Shown one piece after another: positions 1-10,500 of a DNA stretch of 64,000 nucleotides (position 1 is its first letter; the number at the start of each line of letters is the position of its first letter). Made by a program: the position numbers and the translations under genes. This stretch comes from Sarocladium kiliense (taxonomy: Eukaryota > Ascomycota > Sordariomycetes > Hypocreales > Sarocladiaceae): assembly GCA_030734395.1 (NCBI GenBank), contig JAUZTG010000029.1, forward strand, positions 7,130,001 through 7,194,000, given 5' to 3'. Below the pieces are notes generated by a model. It ran no database searches, was not told the origin of the DNA, and saw nothing but the letters and a program-made list of their open reading frames with translations.

Positions 1-2
1 AA

Positions 3-430
3 GTGTTGTTGCAGAAACGCCCTCGTATCGGGGTCACTGCGGCCTGTGAACATTGTAGACAGAAGAAGTCGAGGGTCAGTTAGCAGGCTTTGCTCGTCGT
101 CACGAGCTTTGCTACCTTCCAGATCAACACCAAGTGAACTCTCTGACCTCCCCTCAGTGCGACGGGCAAAGACCCTTGTGTGGACGGTGCCGATTCGAGG
201 AGGTTGAGTGCTCGTACAGCACGGCACAAGGAGAGACGCATCAGACAGCGCGCAAACGGAGATACGAAGAAGTAATGGAGGAGAATCGGGCGCTCCGAGA
301 GTTGTTCACTCTGATCCACGAACGGCCGAGGATGGAAGCAAACCAGATATGTGAATGCATACGGGCAAGCAAGGATCCTCTGAAGGTGCTACAGCTCGTC
401 AAGCAGGCTGATCCGCTGCTGACGATATAG
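3..430 (+). CDS. Zn2Cys6 transcription factor, 5'-partial, short
   Basis: A fungal binuclear-zinc-cluster regulator enters from the left edge. Exon 1 (3-74) encodes ACEHCRQKKSR. A phase-0 intron (75-157, GTCAGT..CCTCAG) follows, and exon 2 (158-430) continues CDGQRPLCGRC through CRFEEVEC. Together they give six cysteines spaced CX2CX6CX6CX2CX6C, the canonical DNA-binding fold. Next come a basic stretch (TARKRRYEEV) and a short helical segment ending in LLTI, then a TAG stop. Only about 115 residues are visible, whereas regulators of this kind usually carry several hundred more. The gene is therefore either a short form or prematurely stopped. No continuation of a regulatory domain is evident downstream. 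The zinc cluster is certain; the state of the gene is not. Confidence 0.7.
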
Positions 431-594
431 CACGTAGCACGTCGCCACCGGGTCTGCCTGGGAATTGAGAAGGGCTAGAACCAATAATGGCAGCACGATC
501 GTGGCACCTATGATGAAAGGCTCCGAGCAGTCGAAAGCCACTTGGACCTGGACAATCCCGACCCAATGATCGAACCTACCACCGATGATCTTAG

Positions 595-948
595 CCACAG
601 AGCACCCTTGCCGATGGCCACTACACTGGCCGCTGCTCACAACTCATCAAGATCACGGTCGAGATCGCTTCTCCTGAAACCAGAATCCAAAGCTCTCTAT
701 CACTCCCCGAGTCACATGTCGAGGAACGTGCTTTCCGCCTCGCGATCGAGGATCTCATCTGGGGTGACGCAAAGGCTGATAACATCTTGATCGATAACGC
801 TCTACCGCATGGTCCCGGCTGCATCTGGAAATGCGCGATGATGCGTCGTTTACGCACTCTGGCATTGTCAACATCACAACAAACAGCAAAGACATTTACC
901 CAAGAGAAGTTGCAAAAGTGCCTCAATGCAATCATTCAGAGGAAATAA
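595..948 (+). pseudogene. Protein-kinase-like fragment
   Basis: An open frame starting after a CCACAG acceptor-like site (about 595-600) runs to TAA at 946-948. It encodes LIWGDAKADNILIDN near 741-785, which resembles the catalytic loop (GDxKxDNxLID) of fungal kinase-like proteins. No DFG-type metal-binding motif and no N-lobe follow or precede it in an open frame. I read it as a kinase remnant. The fold assignment rests on one motif. Confidence 0.3.
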
Positions 949-1671
949 AGGTACGTGGGCAATTTATGCCTGAGACCAGAGCTGGTCGCATTCGAAGCTC
1001 GCAGGAATGGCCTTCACGAGGCTGGATGAGATGTAATGGCCATTAACCTTCAAGACTGCCGCCCATTCGGAGCCATCAATGCTGTATTAGAAGCCAGCCT
1101 CACGTGCGAGGAGATGGCCACCAGCATCGCTTTACAAGCTGGAGTTCACTGAAATAACGAGCAAAGTACGGAATACCACTCTTCCCAGCTTCGCTGAGCC
1201 GCCACTCTTCGTGATCGTTGTCCTTGCCAGAGATGCTTGACACAGTAGGCAACAGACCGTTGTTTCCAAGCCAATAACTATTGGTATGAGGCCATTATTC
1301 CCCGCAGTCTTTCCCGAACGGACGGGAGTATTTGCTGGCACAGCCAGAGGCTGGAGTGACGAGAAGCAGAGATCGAGACAGTAATGCAATGCTTGAAGAG
1401 CTACACTTTATCACAGGCATCTTTCCAGGACGAGACTTGGGGCATGTTTACTGTGGGTTGGAAATGTGGCTGAAAGTACATACGCCCATCCCTTTGTCCA
1501 AAGTCGAAGCGAAGGCACCTCATCGCATTACATGATCACACAACAAAAAGTCCGCAACAGAATAGCCTCGAGCAGCAGAATGAATTGTCATGAGCCAAAA
1601 TAATCGTTGGAATTTTTTTTCCTCTTTAGATTCTGCATCAGGTTAGCCCCTGGATTGCGTGACTTATGAGG
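949..1671. other. Intergenic, no gene recognised
   Basis: Several short ORFs exist on both strands, but none shows a recognisable motif, a signal peptide or plausible splice continuation. Confidence 0.5.
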
Positions 1672-1676
1672 ATGTC

Positions 1677-2110
1677 TGTTACAAACGTAACTAACGCAGG
1701 CCTACAGGATGGGCCGCTCAGCGTACGACACCACGGACAAGCTACATGTATGGGGACCCGGAGCAAGGAAAGGATCACGTGACAAGTCACGTGACATGAG
1801 GGATCACTCCGCCAAGCAAGGTGATCCCAAGGGGATCACCAAGGATCGCGAGGTGATCCAGGGCGATCCAAACAACACCACAGTAGTATATAAGAAATAG
1901 CTAGAGACCAGAGTCCAACACGGAGGACTAGTTCCTCAGTGTTCAATCTAAGCATTCTACCACAATTGAATGGGAGCAATACCTCCTGACGATTACCTGT
2001 GATCAATACTGCTCGACTACCAGTACATCCATTGTAGCTCAGGTCAAGACCTAGCTTACCCTGGACAGACAACTTACGACAAATCTTACCAAGTAAGGTC
2101 GATCGTTACA
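1677..2110 (+). mobile_element. Solo LTR of a retrotransposon (434 bp)
   Basis: The segment begins TGTTACAAACG and ends GATCGTTACA, giving the TG..CA termini of an LTR. It is flanked by a perfect 5-bp target-site duplication, ATGTC, at 1672-1676 and 2111-2115. Inside are a TATA-like TATATAAG near 1887, two CACGTG-containing palindromes near 1776-1795 and several GATCACC/GGTGATCC direct and inverted motifs, as in an LTR promoter. No internal region, primer-binding site or second LTR is adjacent, so this is the solo product of LTR-LTR recombination. Orientation is inferred from the TATA position. Confidence 0.85.
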
Positions 2111-2115
2111 ATGTC

Positions 2116-3552
2116 ACGATAGAGAGTCTAGGGTGGCAATATTTGCAAAAACTCAGAGCCAGAGGGAGGAAATCTCAGGTAGTCCCGCACAGTGCGCAAG
2201 GTGGATGATAATGATCGACAGTGTCACCGCCAAGCTTCATAGTGGAGCTGACTCTATTCGCTGGTCACAGGTCTCGGCGCGACAGCAACGAGATTTTGAC
2301 ACTGGCGTCTTGACAATGCGCCTAGTAAGTGGATTGGGAGCGCAAGCGAAGAAAAGCTGAGGAAAAAGACCCGTGCGACTGGCATGCAGTGCTGTTTCTC
2401 GGCAAGCGATGTCGTGACAGCAGGAGAACGGGACAGCGCTCGACAGACAATACGCAGGTTACCGGATCGCTCCGATAGATGTCCCAGGATTTGAGAAGGG
2501 TCGCAGGAATGGTGCGATGCTGCGACGCGACCTGTGACAAGATGGCCAACCACCTGCGACCGCCTCAAAAGAAGTCGCAAGGGTCAATGCTTCAGTCAAT
2601 TAAAAGGAAAAGGGTGATCAAGTTTCGTTTGTATAGTTCTCAGGTCGCATTAGAAACGGAGGAGCGATCAGGGGGATGAGCGGTTGGTAATTTGGCTGGG
2701 TTAATGTCGCGCGTGATGAGAATCAATCAAAGTCTGGGGAGCAGGTTTAATGAGAAAGCCGACTGGAGGGAAGCCGGATCATCGATAGTAGACGCCTCTT
2801 CTCTTCCCCGCCATTTGACACGAGCCACGTCCTTGTTCTGGCAGGAGAGAAGAGGCCCTTGTCGAGGTCCACGAGCTTTAATGAGCTATTGCGCCTAGTG
2901 CTGGACGATAGGCCAAGAGGGGTTGGATGGGGGCCGGGGCCATAGCGGTAAATGAGTGTGAGGTGAGTTGAGGTGTCTTCACCTGTCGCGTGTGTCTCTG
3001 CTGGTTGGTTCCATTGACCGGGCAGTTCAGGTCAGAGGAGGGAAACAGGATGAAGCGAAAGTGGGAGAGCAGCCGGTGGGTCCCTGAACTAGTGCCTGCC
3101 GCGTCGAGGAAGAACGGATGGCAGGGTTTGTTAGTTAGTGTGTTGGGCATAATCTCGGTAGAGGGAGTGCAGAATCCTCACACACTGTGCAGCTGCCGAG
3201 ACAACACCGTCCCTTGCACTGTGTCGCTGCGACGCTGTACCTGTATCCACCCGCTTCGCCCCACCTGTTGTTCAGGTACCCGCCCATCCCGTTTCCCTGT
3301 TGGGCCAACCGACCCGTGTGTGTCCCTCGCATGACTCAAACAGCGGCTCGGCTGGGCAAAACAAGGCACAATTTGCTGTGATTCTCGCCTCCCGCCGCTG
3401 GGTGAAGGCACACTGCGCTAGCCTGGGCTCACGGCAAGCCGCATACAGAGGGAATTCCCTTCAACACATCTCCCGTTTCACATCCTCCCTCACCATCCTC
3501 CCATCCCCAAACTCCCTCAACCCACAGACGTCGTTGGCAAAATCTCGCACTT
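2116..3552. other. Gene-poor stretch
   Basis: Only short overlapping ORFs on both strands are present here. None has recognisable motifs. The stretch 3170-3550 is rich in C/T runs typical of a fungal promoter or UTR, but no convincing start codon belongs to it. Confidence 0.45.
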
Positions 3553-4481
3553 TCACCTACCTCTCACGACCCCGGCACCAGCTGCTGTACATTCACAAAC
3601 TCTCTCATTGTAGGATATCGACCGTCCGACAACACACACTCTTTCAGCAACCCCAAGCACATGGGTATGCGACCACCACTCAACAGCCGGAGCATCCATC
3701 TTTCTGTCATGAATGTACTGCTTGTTATGCTCTTGGCGACCAACGATGTCGACAACCACATTCTTGCGCCTCCTGTCAGAGACTAAAGCGGCCACCTCTT
3801 TAAGACTCTTGGCCGTCTCTGGAGGTGTCGACAAATAGAACGTCTTGCCTGCCCACTCCTCTGTAGGCGCGGCCGGGATTAAAGCGTTGCCGAGCCCCAA
3901 GTCCTCGATAGCCGTCCAGGATATCTTGCCGTCCCCAGCGAGTCGCACCGTACCTCTCTCATCGCCAGTGGGGTTGTAGTACCCTAGATACAATGGCCAC
4001 GACTCATTGTCCCCCCCGAACAACTGTGACTTGCACATCGGTGAGTGACGAGAGATACGCTTCCGTGCGAATATGCGCGCGCATCACGCCGGACTTGCTT
4101 GGGTTCTGTAAAGCGAGAGAAGAGTAGACAATGTGCCTCACACCCGCCTTACGGGCGGCGTTAATGGTGACATAGTGATGTTTCTCACGACCGGATCCCT
4201 CTTGGCGCATCGTTGAAGTCGAACTGGATTCGCGGGGTAGAGACCAGGAAGAACTTGTCGACACCTTGCAGGGCTTCCTCGAGGCTACGTTGGTCCTCAA
4301 ACGTGCCATGGCGCACGGTGACGCCCTTTTCTGCAAGGGATTGCCATTTCTCGGAGCCTGGTTAAGACGAGGTGATGGCGACGATGGTGGTTGGAGCGAC
4401 GAGGTTGTACTTGAGCAGAGCTGATAGGGTTGCCGCGCCAAGTTTGCCTGATGCGCCGACGATTGCTATTATTTCTGGCAT
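3553..4481 (-). pseudogene. NmrA-like NAD(P)-binding protein, broken
   Basis: From the ATG at 4481 the frame encodes IIAIVGASGKLGAATLSALL, an N-terminal dinucleotide-binding motif (GxSGxxG) of the NmrA/isoflavone-reductase-like family. Homology continues through FLVSTPRIQFDFNDAP, REKHHYVTINAARKAGVRHI and WPLYLGYYNPTG to EWAGKTFYLSTPPETAKSL. It is interrupted by an in-frame TAA after AITSS (about 4364), a +1 shift near 4210 and another in a 7-C run at 4010-4016. The C-terminal EWWS motif remains near 3690, after which the tail diverges. Three separate lesions make a dead gene more likely than a sequencing slip, although the homopolymer event alone could be an error. Confidence 0.75.
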
Positions 4482-4984
4482 TTTGGAAGATCTTGTTTCT
4501 TCTGTCTTGAAAACTCTCAACTGTAGTGCACTGAATGGACCTGAGTTGGACGGATCGACGGGGATCATACTGGAGTTGGAGGTGGAGTGTTGACGCAACC
4601 ACTCACTCACATATCAGCGGATGTGACTTCATCCCCGAGGCTCTTTCTATGCTGCCAGCCAAGCACAGATCAGGAATACTATAAGCTGATATTCTACTTC
4701 GTAGCCAGACAAACTATCAATGAGCTCCTGTCGAAAACCCCTGATTCAAAGTTGTCCATTTCACTTCGAGTATGTCCGCATTTCGATTGTTAGTGACCCC
4801 ATTCAAAACCCCACATGTCCCCTAACAACTCCGATCTCCAATTTCCAATTTCCAGCAGATACACGCTGCGTTAGGCTTCAGTCATCCTTGTCGGCCACGC
4901 CTTTCCACAACCACTGCACACTCTTCGCGAACGTCTACCTATGTCCGTCCCGTAGAAACTCGGGTTTGGGGGTTTCACTAAATC
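4482..4984. promoter_or_regulatory. Divergent intergenic region, NmrA-like pseudogene / MFS
   Basis: About 0.5 kb lies between the two divergent start codons. Pyrimidine-rich sequence (4780-4930) precedes the MFS start, as is common upstream of fungal ORFs. No specific operator was recognised. Confidence 0.3.
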
Positions 4985-6798
4985 ATGCACAGCCATACTC
5001 CTCCGGATGGCACCCCGAGCACCGGTAGCGATGAGTCCAGCTACGCCCAGAGTCTGGTTGCCGACTTGCGGAAAGACGACAACCACCTGCGGCAGATATT
5101 CGACTCTAAGGCTCTCCCACCCATGATGATCCTGCTCTTCGTCTTCAGCATTGAGACTTCTGTATTCTCTCACGCCATCATCTTCGGTCGCGCCGACGAC
5201 CTCAGCCTTAGCAACACACACCTCTCCTGGCTCTACGCAGCACCGTACATCCTGCAGACCCCACTGCAGTTCCCCATCGCCTGGAGTTTCTCTGACGACT
5301 TCCCACTCGATGCGTTCGCGGCTCTTGTTCTGTGCATCTGTGACCTTCTGTGGCACTTCATGGCAGGAGCCGGCGCAACGGGGCTGCTGGTCGGTCGCTT
5401 GTTGCAGGGAGTCCTTGAAGCCTGTATTCTCCCTCAGCTGGTTTTGAAGACGCAGGTGTACTGGTGTCGAGAGGAGGTGCCGTTGAGGATGGGCTACTGG
5501 TATTCAATGGCTGGTCTCGCAACTATTGTAAGTAGATTCCCGGCCCTCATCGACCTTGTCTCCGCCATTGGATCCTCTTCGTGCCAAGTTCTGATGTCTT
5601 TTCCTAATACGTATCTTAGGTACTGAGCATTTCCACTCATTTTCTCACGTTCTTTCCGTTCAAAGGCTCATATCCTACGGTAGGTACTACTTTCTTCGCC
5701 ATGTGATGTTAAGAAAGACCTAACTAGCTATAGCTTATCCTCAACTGCACTACTGCCATCTTTTATTTATATACACTCTGGGTCATATTCTTCCTGGGTA
5801 CCTCATCCATCACCATCAAGTTCCTCACCGATCGCGACCAAAAGATTGCATACGGGGTCAAGCGTCTAATCTCTCGTCGTAATCGCGACTGGTCGGAAGG
5901 ACATGTACAGCTTACCAAGAAGGATACCAAGACCTGGCTTTGGCTTGCTCTGACCTTCTCTGCATCGTAAGTCACTAGCAGCCTATTGGACAGCCCAAGG
6001 TTCTGTCTAACTTTCATTCCAACAGTTTACTTGTTAGCGGTATCAACCGTTTAACTCCATCGATCCTCGATTCCTTTGGCGCTGACTCGTCTCGTATCCT
6101 TCTCAACGTGCCATTTGGCGCCATGCAGATCGTGGCAATCGTGGGCGGCAGCGTCGCGGCGATGAAACGCAGCATTGGACATGTAATCATTGCCCTCTCC
6201 TTAGCGTCTGCCTTTGGATTCATTGCGTTGGCAAAGGACCGTGGTGCCTTGGGAAAGTCTGTCCTTGTTGGGTATTACCTCACAGCTGCCATGCACGGAG
6301 TTGGTATGTTCAAACTGCCTAATGACAAGTCCCCTAAACTAACATTGCACAGTCCCTCTGATATACTCTTGGTACGTCGTGAACACGGGTGGGGTCACCA
6401 AGCAGAAAGCCACCGCTGCCCTCATCTTCACCGGCCAATTGCTGGGCAACGTAACTGGCTCTATACTGTTCACGCCATCTTCAGGAGCCATCCTGGGATA
6501 TCGTATCCTGTGGACTACCGCAGTCGCTTATTTATCCGTCATTGGGCTTGCCATTGTGATTCGCAAGCATCTCCATGACCTCAATACACATGTGCATCCG
6601 CATGAAGTGCACAGTATGAAAGAGGGGTTTGAGCTGGGCCCTGATGATCGCCTTGACTTTGCTATAGACCATGAACGTATGCAAAGCTCGGCAGGGGCTC
6701 ACATGCTACAGGATCGTGGTGTTCCGTATCTGTTTAGGTCTTCGGTTTTTGAAGATCTGACTGATCTAGACGACAAGCGCTTTCGATTCATCCTATAG
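4985..6798 (+). CDS. MFS transporter, anion:cation symporter type
   Basis: Five exons (4985-5527, 5620-5679, 5734-5966, 6026-6303, 6353-6798) join in frame to 519 aa with GT..AG introns. The protein has a hydrophilic N-terminus (DESSYAQSLVADLRKDDN) and then about 12 hydrophobic segments. The half containing LSWLYAAPYILQTPLQFPIA, LLVGRLLQGVLEACILPQL and MGYWYSMAGLATI follows the allantoate-permease/Dal5-like branch, whose members import small organic anions across the plasma membrane. The middle junction coded by exon 2 (VLSISTHFLTFFPF) is atypical for the family, so that exon boundary is less sure. The C-terminus is a charged cytosolic tail rich in D, E and H. The substrate cannot be inferred. 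No lesion was seen, unlike in the neighbouring NmrA-like gene. Confidence 0.8.
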
Positions 6799-6952
6799 AC
6801 TTGAAAAAAGAGGATTCATTAAACTCGCATCGATGCGGCAACCTGACTAGGTACAAAGCTTTTCGCCCTAATTCTTTCCAGAGATTAGGAGCAAGTAAAG
6901 GGCTTGCCTACAGCACCCATACCGTATGCGTCAGCGCCAAACAAAGCCAAAA

Positions 6953-7234
6953 ATGCGTGTCTCCGTTCTCATCCCCGCCCTCTTTGTCGCTGTCGCGGCT
7001 GCTGCCACCATCCCTAGCGAACTCGATGCTCGTGTGGCCATCCCCGAGATGCTTGCAAAGGGATGCAAATGTGTAAGACCACTTCGTCGCATTGTCGCTC
7101 GCGTCTAATATCAACTCTGACTTTTTCCCCTTCTCTAGGTTTGCACTGAGAGCTCTTGCTCGGGGCCTCCATGCTGTGGAAATGGTAGCTGTAGTCCAGA
7201 TGAGTGCGAGAACGACACGGGACGACGTATCTGA
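6953..7234 (+). CDS. Small secreted 8-cysteine protein
   Basis: Two exons (6953-7072, 7139-7234) with a phase-0 intron (GTAAGA..CTCTAG) give 71 aa. Residues 1-20 (MRVSVLIPALFVAVAAAATI) form a clear signal peptide. After a short pro-like stretch (PSELDARVAIPEML) the mature part holds eight cysteines in about 25 residues: CKCVC, SSC, PPCC, GSC, DEC. Small size, secretion and cysteine density fit an apoplastic effector or antimicrobial-type fungal protein; the role is inference. An in-frame ATG at 6926 would add nine residues before the signal peptide, so the ATG at 6953 is preferred. A (TTC)n tract follows the stop. Confidence 0.65.
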
Positions 7235-7548
7235 GCTCTGGTTCCGTTTTTCTTCTTCTTCTTCTTCTTCTTCTTCCTTTTTTGGTTTGCTATTGCAGTT
7301 TAATAATTTTAATTAGGTGGCTTGTTCATGATCATTGATCTATGCTAAAGGACGCATCACCATTTGAAGTCAACCTCACCTTGCCAAGGTCAAGGCCCGA
7401 ATAATCACTGCCGCCTCATTCAGGCTCTGCACAAGCCTCCCAGCTGAGCCCGCTGGGCAATTCAGACTCATAAGCGTACTGTAGTGAAGCAATGGCGTCA
7501 GTGAATTGAATCAAGACAGTGAATCACGCGGAGAAAAGGGGGCCAAAC
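7235..7548. other. Convergent intergenic region
   Basis: The 3' ends of the small secreted protein (+) and the PKS (-) face each other here. A T-rich tract after 7300 could serve polyadenylation. No gene was seen. Confidence 0.4.
7250..7276 (+). repeat. (TTC)n microsatellite
   Basis: About nine TTC units lie directly 3' of the small secreted protein gene, in its likely 3' UTR. Confidence 0.8.
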
Positions 7549-10500
7549 TCACTGATCATCCCGGATCGTGTACCGTATTCTTAGCACGTTCGGATCCAGC
7601 GGCGTCGTCACGCTTTCCACCGTGTCATGATTCATATTTGTTACCGTGAAGTCCATGCCCCTCTTCAGCAGCGTATCGTCGAACACGGTTGCCTTAGGCA
7701 CATCGACCGGCCATTGCTTCTCGATCGCCGTGAATAGACGGTAGAAGCCCTTTCCATCTTTGGCCTCGCGTAACCGACGGCTGACGTCGCGCGCTGCGTC
7801 CAGCATCAGAGCGCGCTTGCTCTGCACAGGGACTTCTTCCTCGCCATGGGTGGAGGTTGTCTCTGCCGCTGCCTCACAGAAGCGTCGCACTGGCTCCGAT
7901 GCCATCTGGACCATGTCATGCCGCCCGTCGTGGAACTGGGCCAGCATCACAGGCTGCCAGTTGGGGATCACGCGCTGACCGTAGTACAGGTAAAGCGCCA
8001 ACTGGCAGAGAATATCGTACCCGCCCTTGAGCGGCACCTTGTTCTCATTGAGGATGCGGGAGCCGAGTGTAGGAAGCTTGTACGAAACAAAGTCACGGGC
8101 CGCACTGTTCTCAAGCCACTGCTTCCGAAGCTTGGCGATATGAGCATGAAGGCTTGAGGGCAGAACCAGCGGGATCTCTTCCGGCTTTGGTGCCTTCGGC
8201 GGCTCTCTGGCAGACGGCTGGTAAGCTGCAATGGCGTCGTGCATACGCTGGTAAAGCGCTGCTGGTGTCGTGCCGTCAAGATAAGAGTGCTCGACAATCA
8301 GGCCGGAGCTGCCATTGGCCGAGATGACGAATTGAAGAGGCTTGTCGTTCCAGCGATTGAAACCGTCGCCCAGTTTGCACTGCACCGCTTGCTCTGTAAA
8401 CGTCGTCGGGCTGTTGTCGTCAAGATTGATGGCAAACGCGGCCGCCTCAATCGTCTGCAAGTAGTGTGTGTTGGCCGGACTGACGGCGAGAAGCTCGTTC
8501 CGAACCTACAGAGCCGTGTTAGTGATACATCAGCATGGGAAGAAGATAAGACAGGAGCTCGTGGCCATTTTATCAGAAGGTCCTGGAAACTAACCTTTGC
8601 CCATGAGTCACGACTGTCACTTGTCAAGATTCCCGCCCAAGTCCCTTCATCCTGGACGTGCTCAAGAATAGCCGTCATGGCGGCTCTAATCGTATCGAAA
8701 GACACAAGCTCGTTTCCATTTTGCAGCTCAACTCGGAACAGTCGACCGCGTCTAAGAACGACGCAGTAATCGCCAGGCAGCTTCCTCACCTCATCCATGC
8801 CGACCTGGGGATGGCGGTATGTGTTGAACATCCATTGCAGCTGAGCCTGGCAGACGGGAGTCTCCATGATGAACAGAGGCTCAACTTTTCCATTGTCTAT
8901 TTGGCTCCGGAACTTGGTAGCCGTGACGGCAAGTAGTGCAGCGCGCTCAGCCTGTGTGTGTAGGACAGGGCTTGGGTGGTTCATAACCATGAAGCTGGCA
9001 TGATGAACGGCTTGTCGCATAGGCATGTAGTAACCCTCGGCCAGATACTTCGACACCCAGTTGCTAACTGCTGGATCTCGTGACTCCTTCTGAATTGCTT
9101 GGTAGATCTTTTGGCCGGTACTGTCAGGGGCCAGGAACTCCTGCACAGACTCCCGAAGGGTTTCGACTTCGTCGTCGCCCAGAGCAAAGTGGGCAATATT
9201 TGCAATGTGATTCTGCATGGCGGCCTCGAGATCTGGAACTGGCTGGCGGGCCTCTTTGGCAGGCAGCGGACAACATGGGAGACTCTCGAAATCTGTGTCG
9301 TTGGCTCGAGAGGCAGCCGCAACGGCAACCGCATCCTGGAAGTGTTGGGCCGTGGCCGCTTCTTGTTGTTCTTGTTCCTCTCCTTCGACATGCTTGCTGA
9401 GATTTGCTGGAAGGATCTTGGACCTAGATGCCAGCAGCTCTGCCAAATGGGTGATGGTACGGGCGCTGGTCACCTCCGACACTTGAAGAGTGACTTTGAA
9501 ACTGCGAACCATCCAGTTCTTCAGCTCAATTGAGACAAGAGAATCAAGCCCATATGAAGACATGGCTTGCTCAGGCCTGACATCATCAGCTTCAAGGTTG
9601 AGGAAGCGGATGAATTTCTCGACTGTTGTCTCCGTGATTACATTCACAGCCTCATCGAAGCTCTTGGCCTTTGAGAGCAGAGCCTCGATGTCACGCTTGG
9701 CATCAGAAGCTCCAGGTTCCTTGGAAGCTGAAGACTGCATCTGAGGAATTGTCTGGAACATCGCAGAAAACAGATCGACTCTTGAATCCATGCTCAGGGA
9801 CTGCCTGTCAAATCCCATGAGGGAGTGGATGAAGGGCTTGTCCATCTCAGTAGAAGGATTCATGCCGTAGTCCATAAGCTGCAGCAGCTCCCGAACGTCG
9901 AACAGCATCGACACATCGAGGAGAAAACTGCGTGTCCCGCCCTCGATGACGGAAAGAGCCTGGGTGTCGTCGACGATGGGAAGGTTGACGGACACGTAGC
10001 GAGTCTGCGTGGCTCTCTCGTGGTGCGTTACGAAATAATCCTGGAAAGCGTTTGCGGCGCTGTAGTTCGACTGTCCTAAGTTACCGACCGTGGTGGCGAT
10101 AGACGACAGTGTAACGAAGAAATCGAGGTCCACAGAGCCGAAGGCTTCATCGAGATTCAAGGTTCCCTGGACCTTGGGACCTAAGACCGTGTTCCATTCC
10201 TCTCTGGTCATCTTGCTCAGCGGCCGATCCTGTTCTTATGGTTAGCTGATTTCGCTCACGACAACAGACCCTCTTTTGATATCCTATTACGAGGGATAGT
10301 GCTTATTTGTACTGACCCTCAACACCATTCCAGCGTGTAACAGGCCCCGAATCGGGGGCATTGACTGCCGACAATACTCGGCAGCATTCGCAACGCTCTG
10401 TCCGTCAGTGATATCGCATTGCAAGACATGCAGGCTCGCGCCTAGCTTCTTGAGCTCAGTCTCCCATGGAATTCGCTCTGCGTCAGAGAGTTTTCCACGT

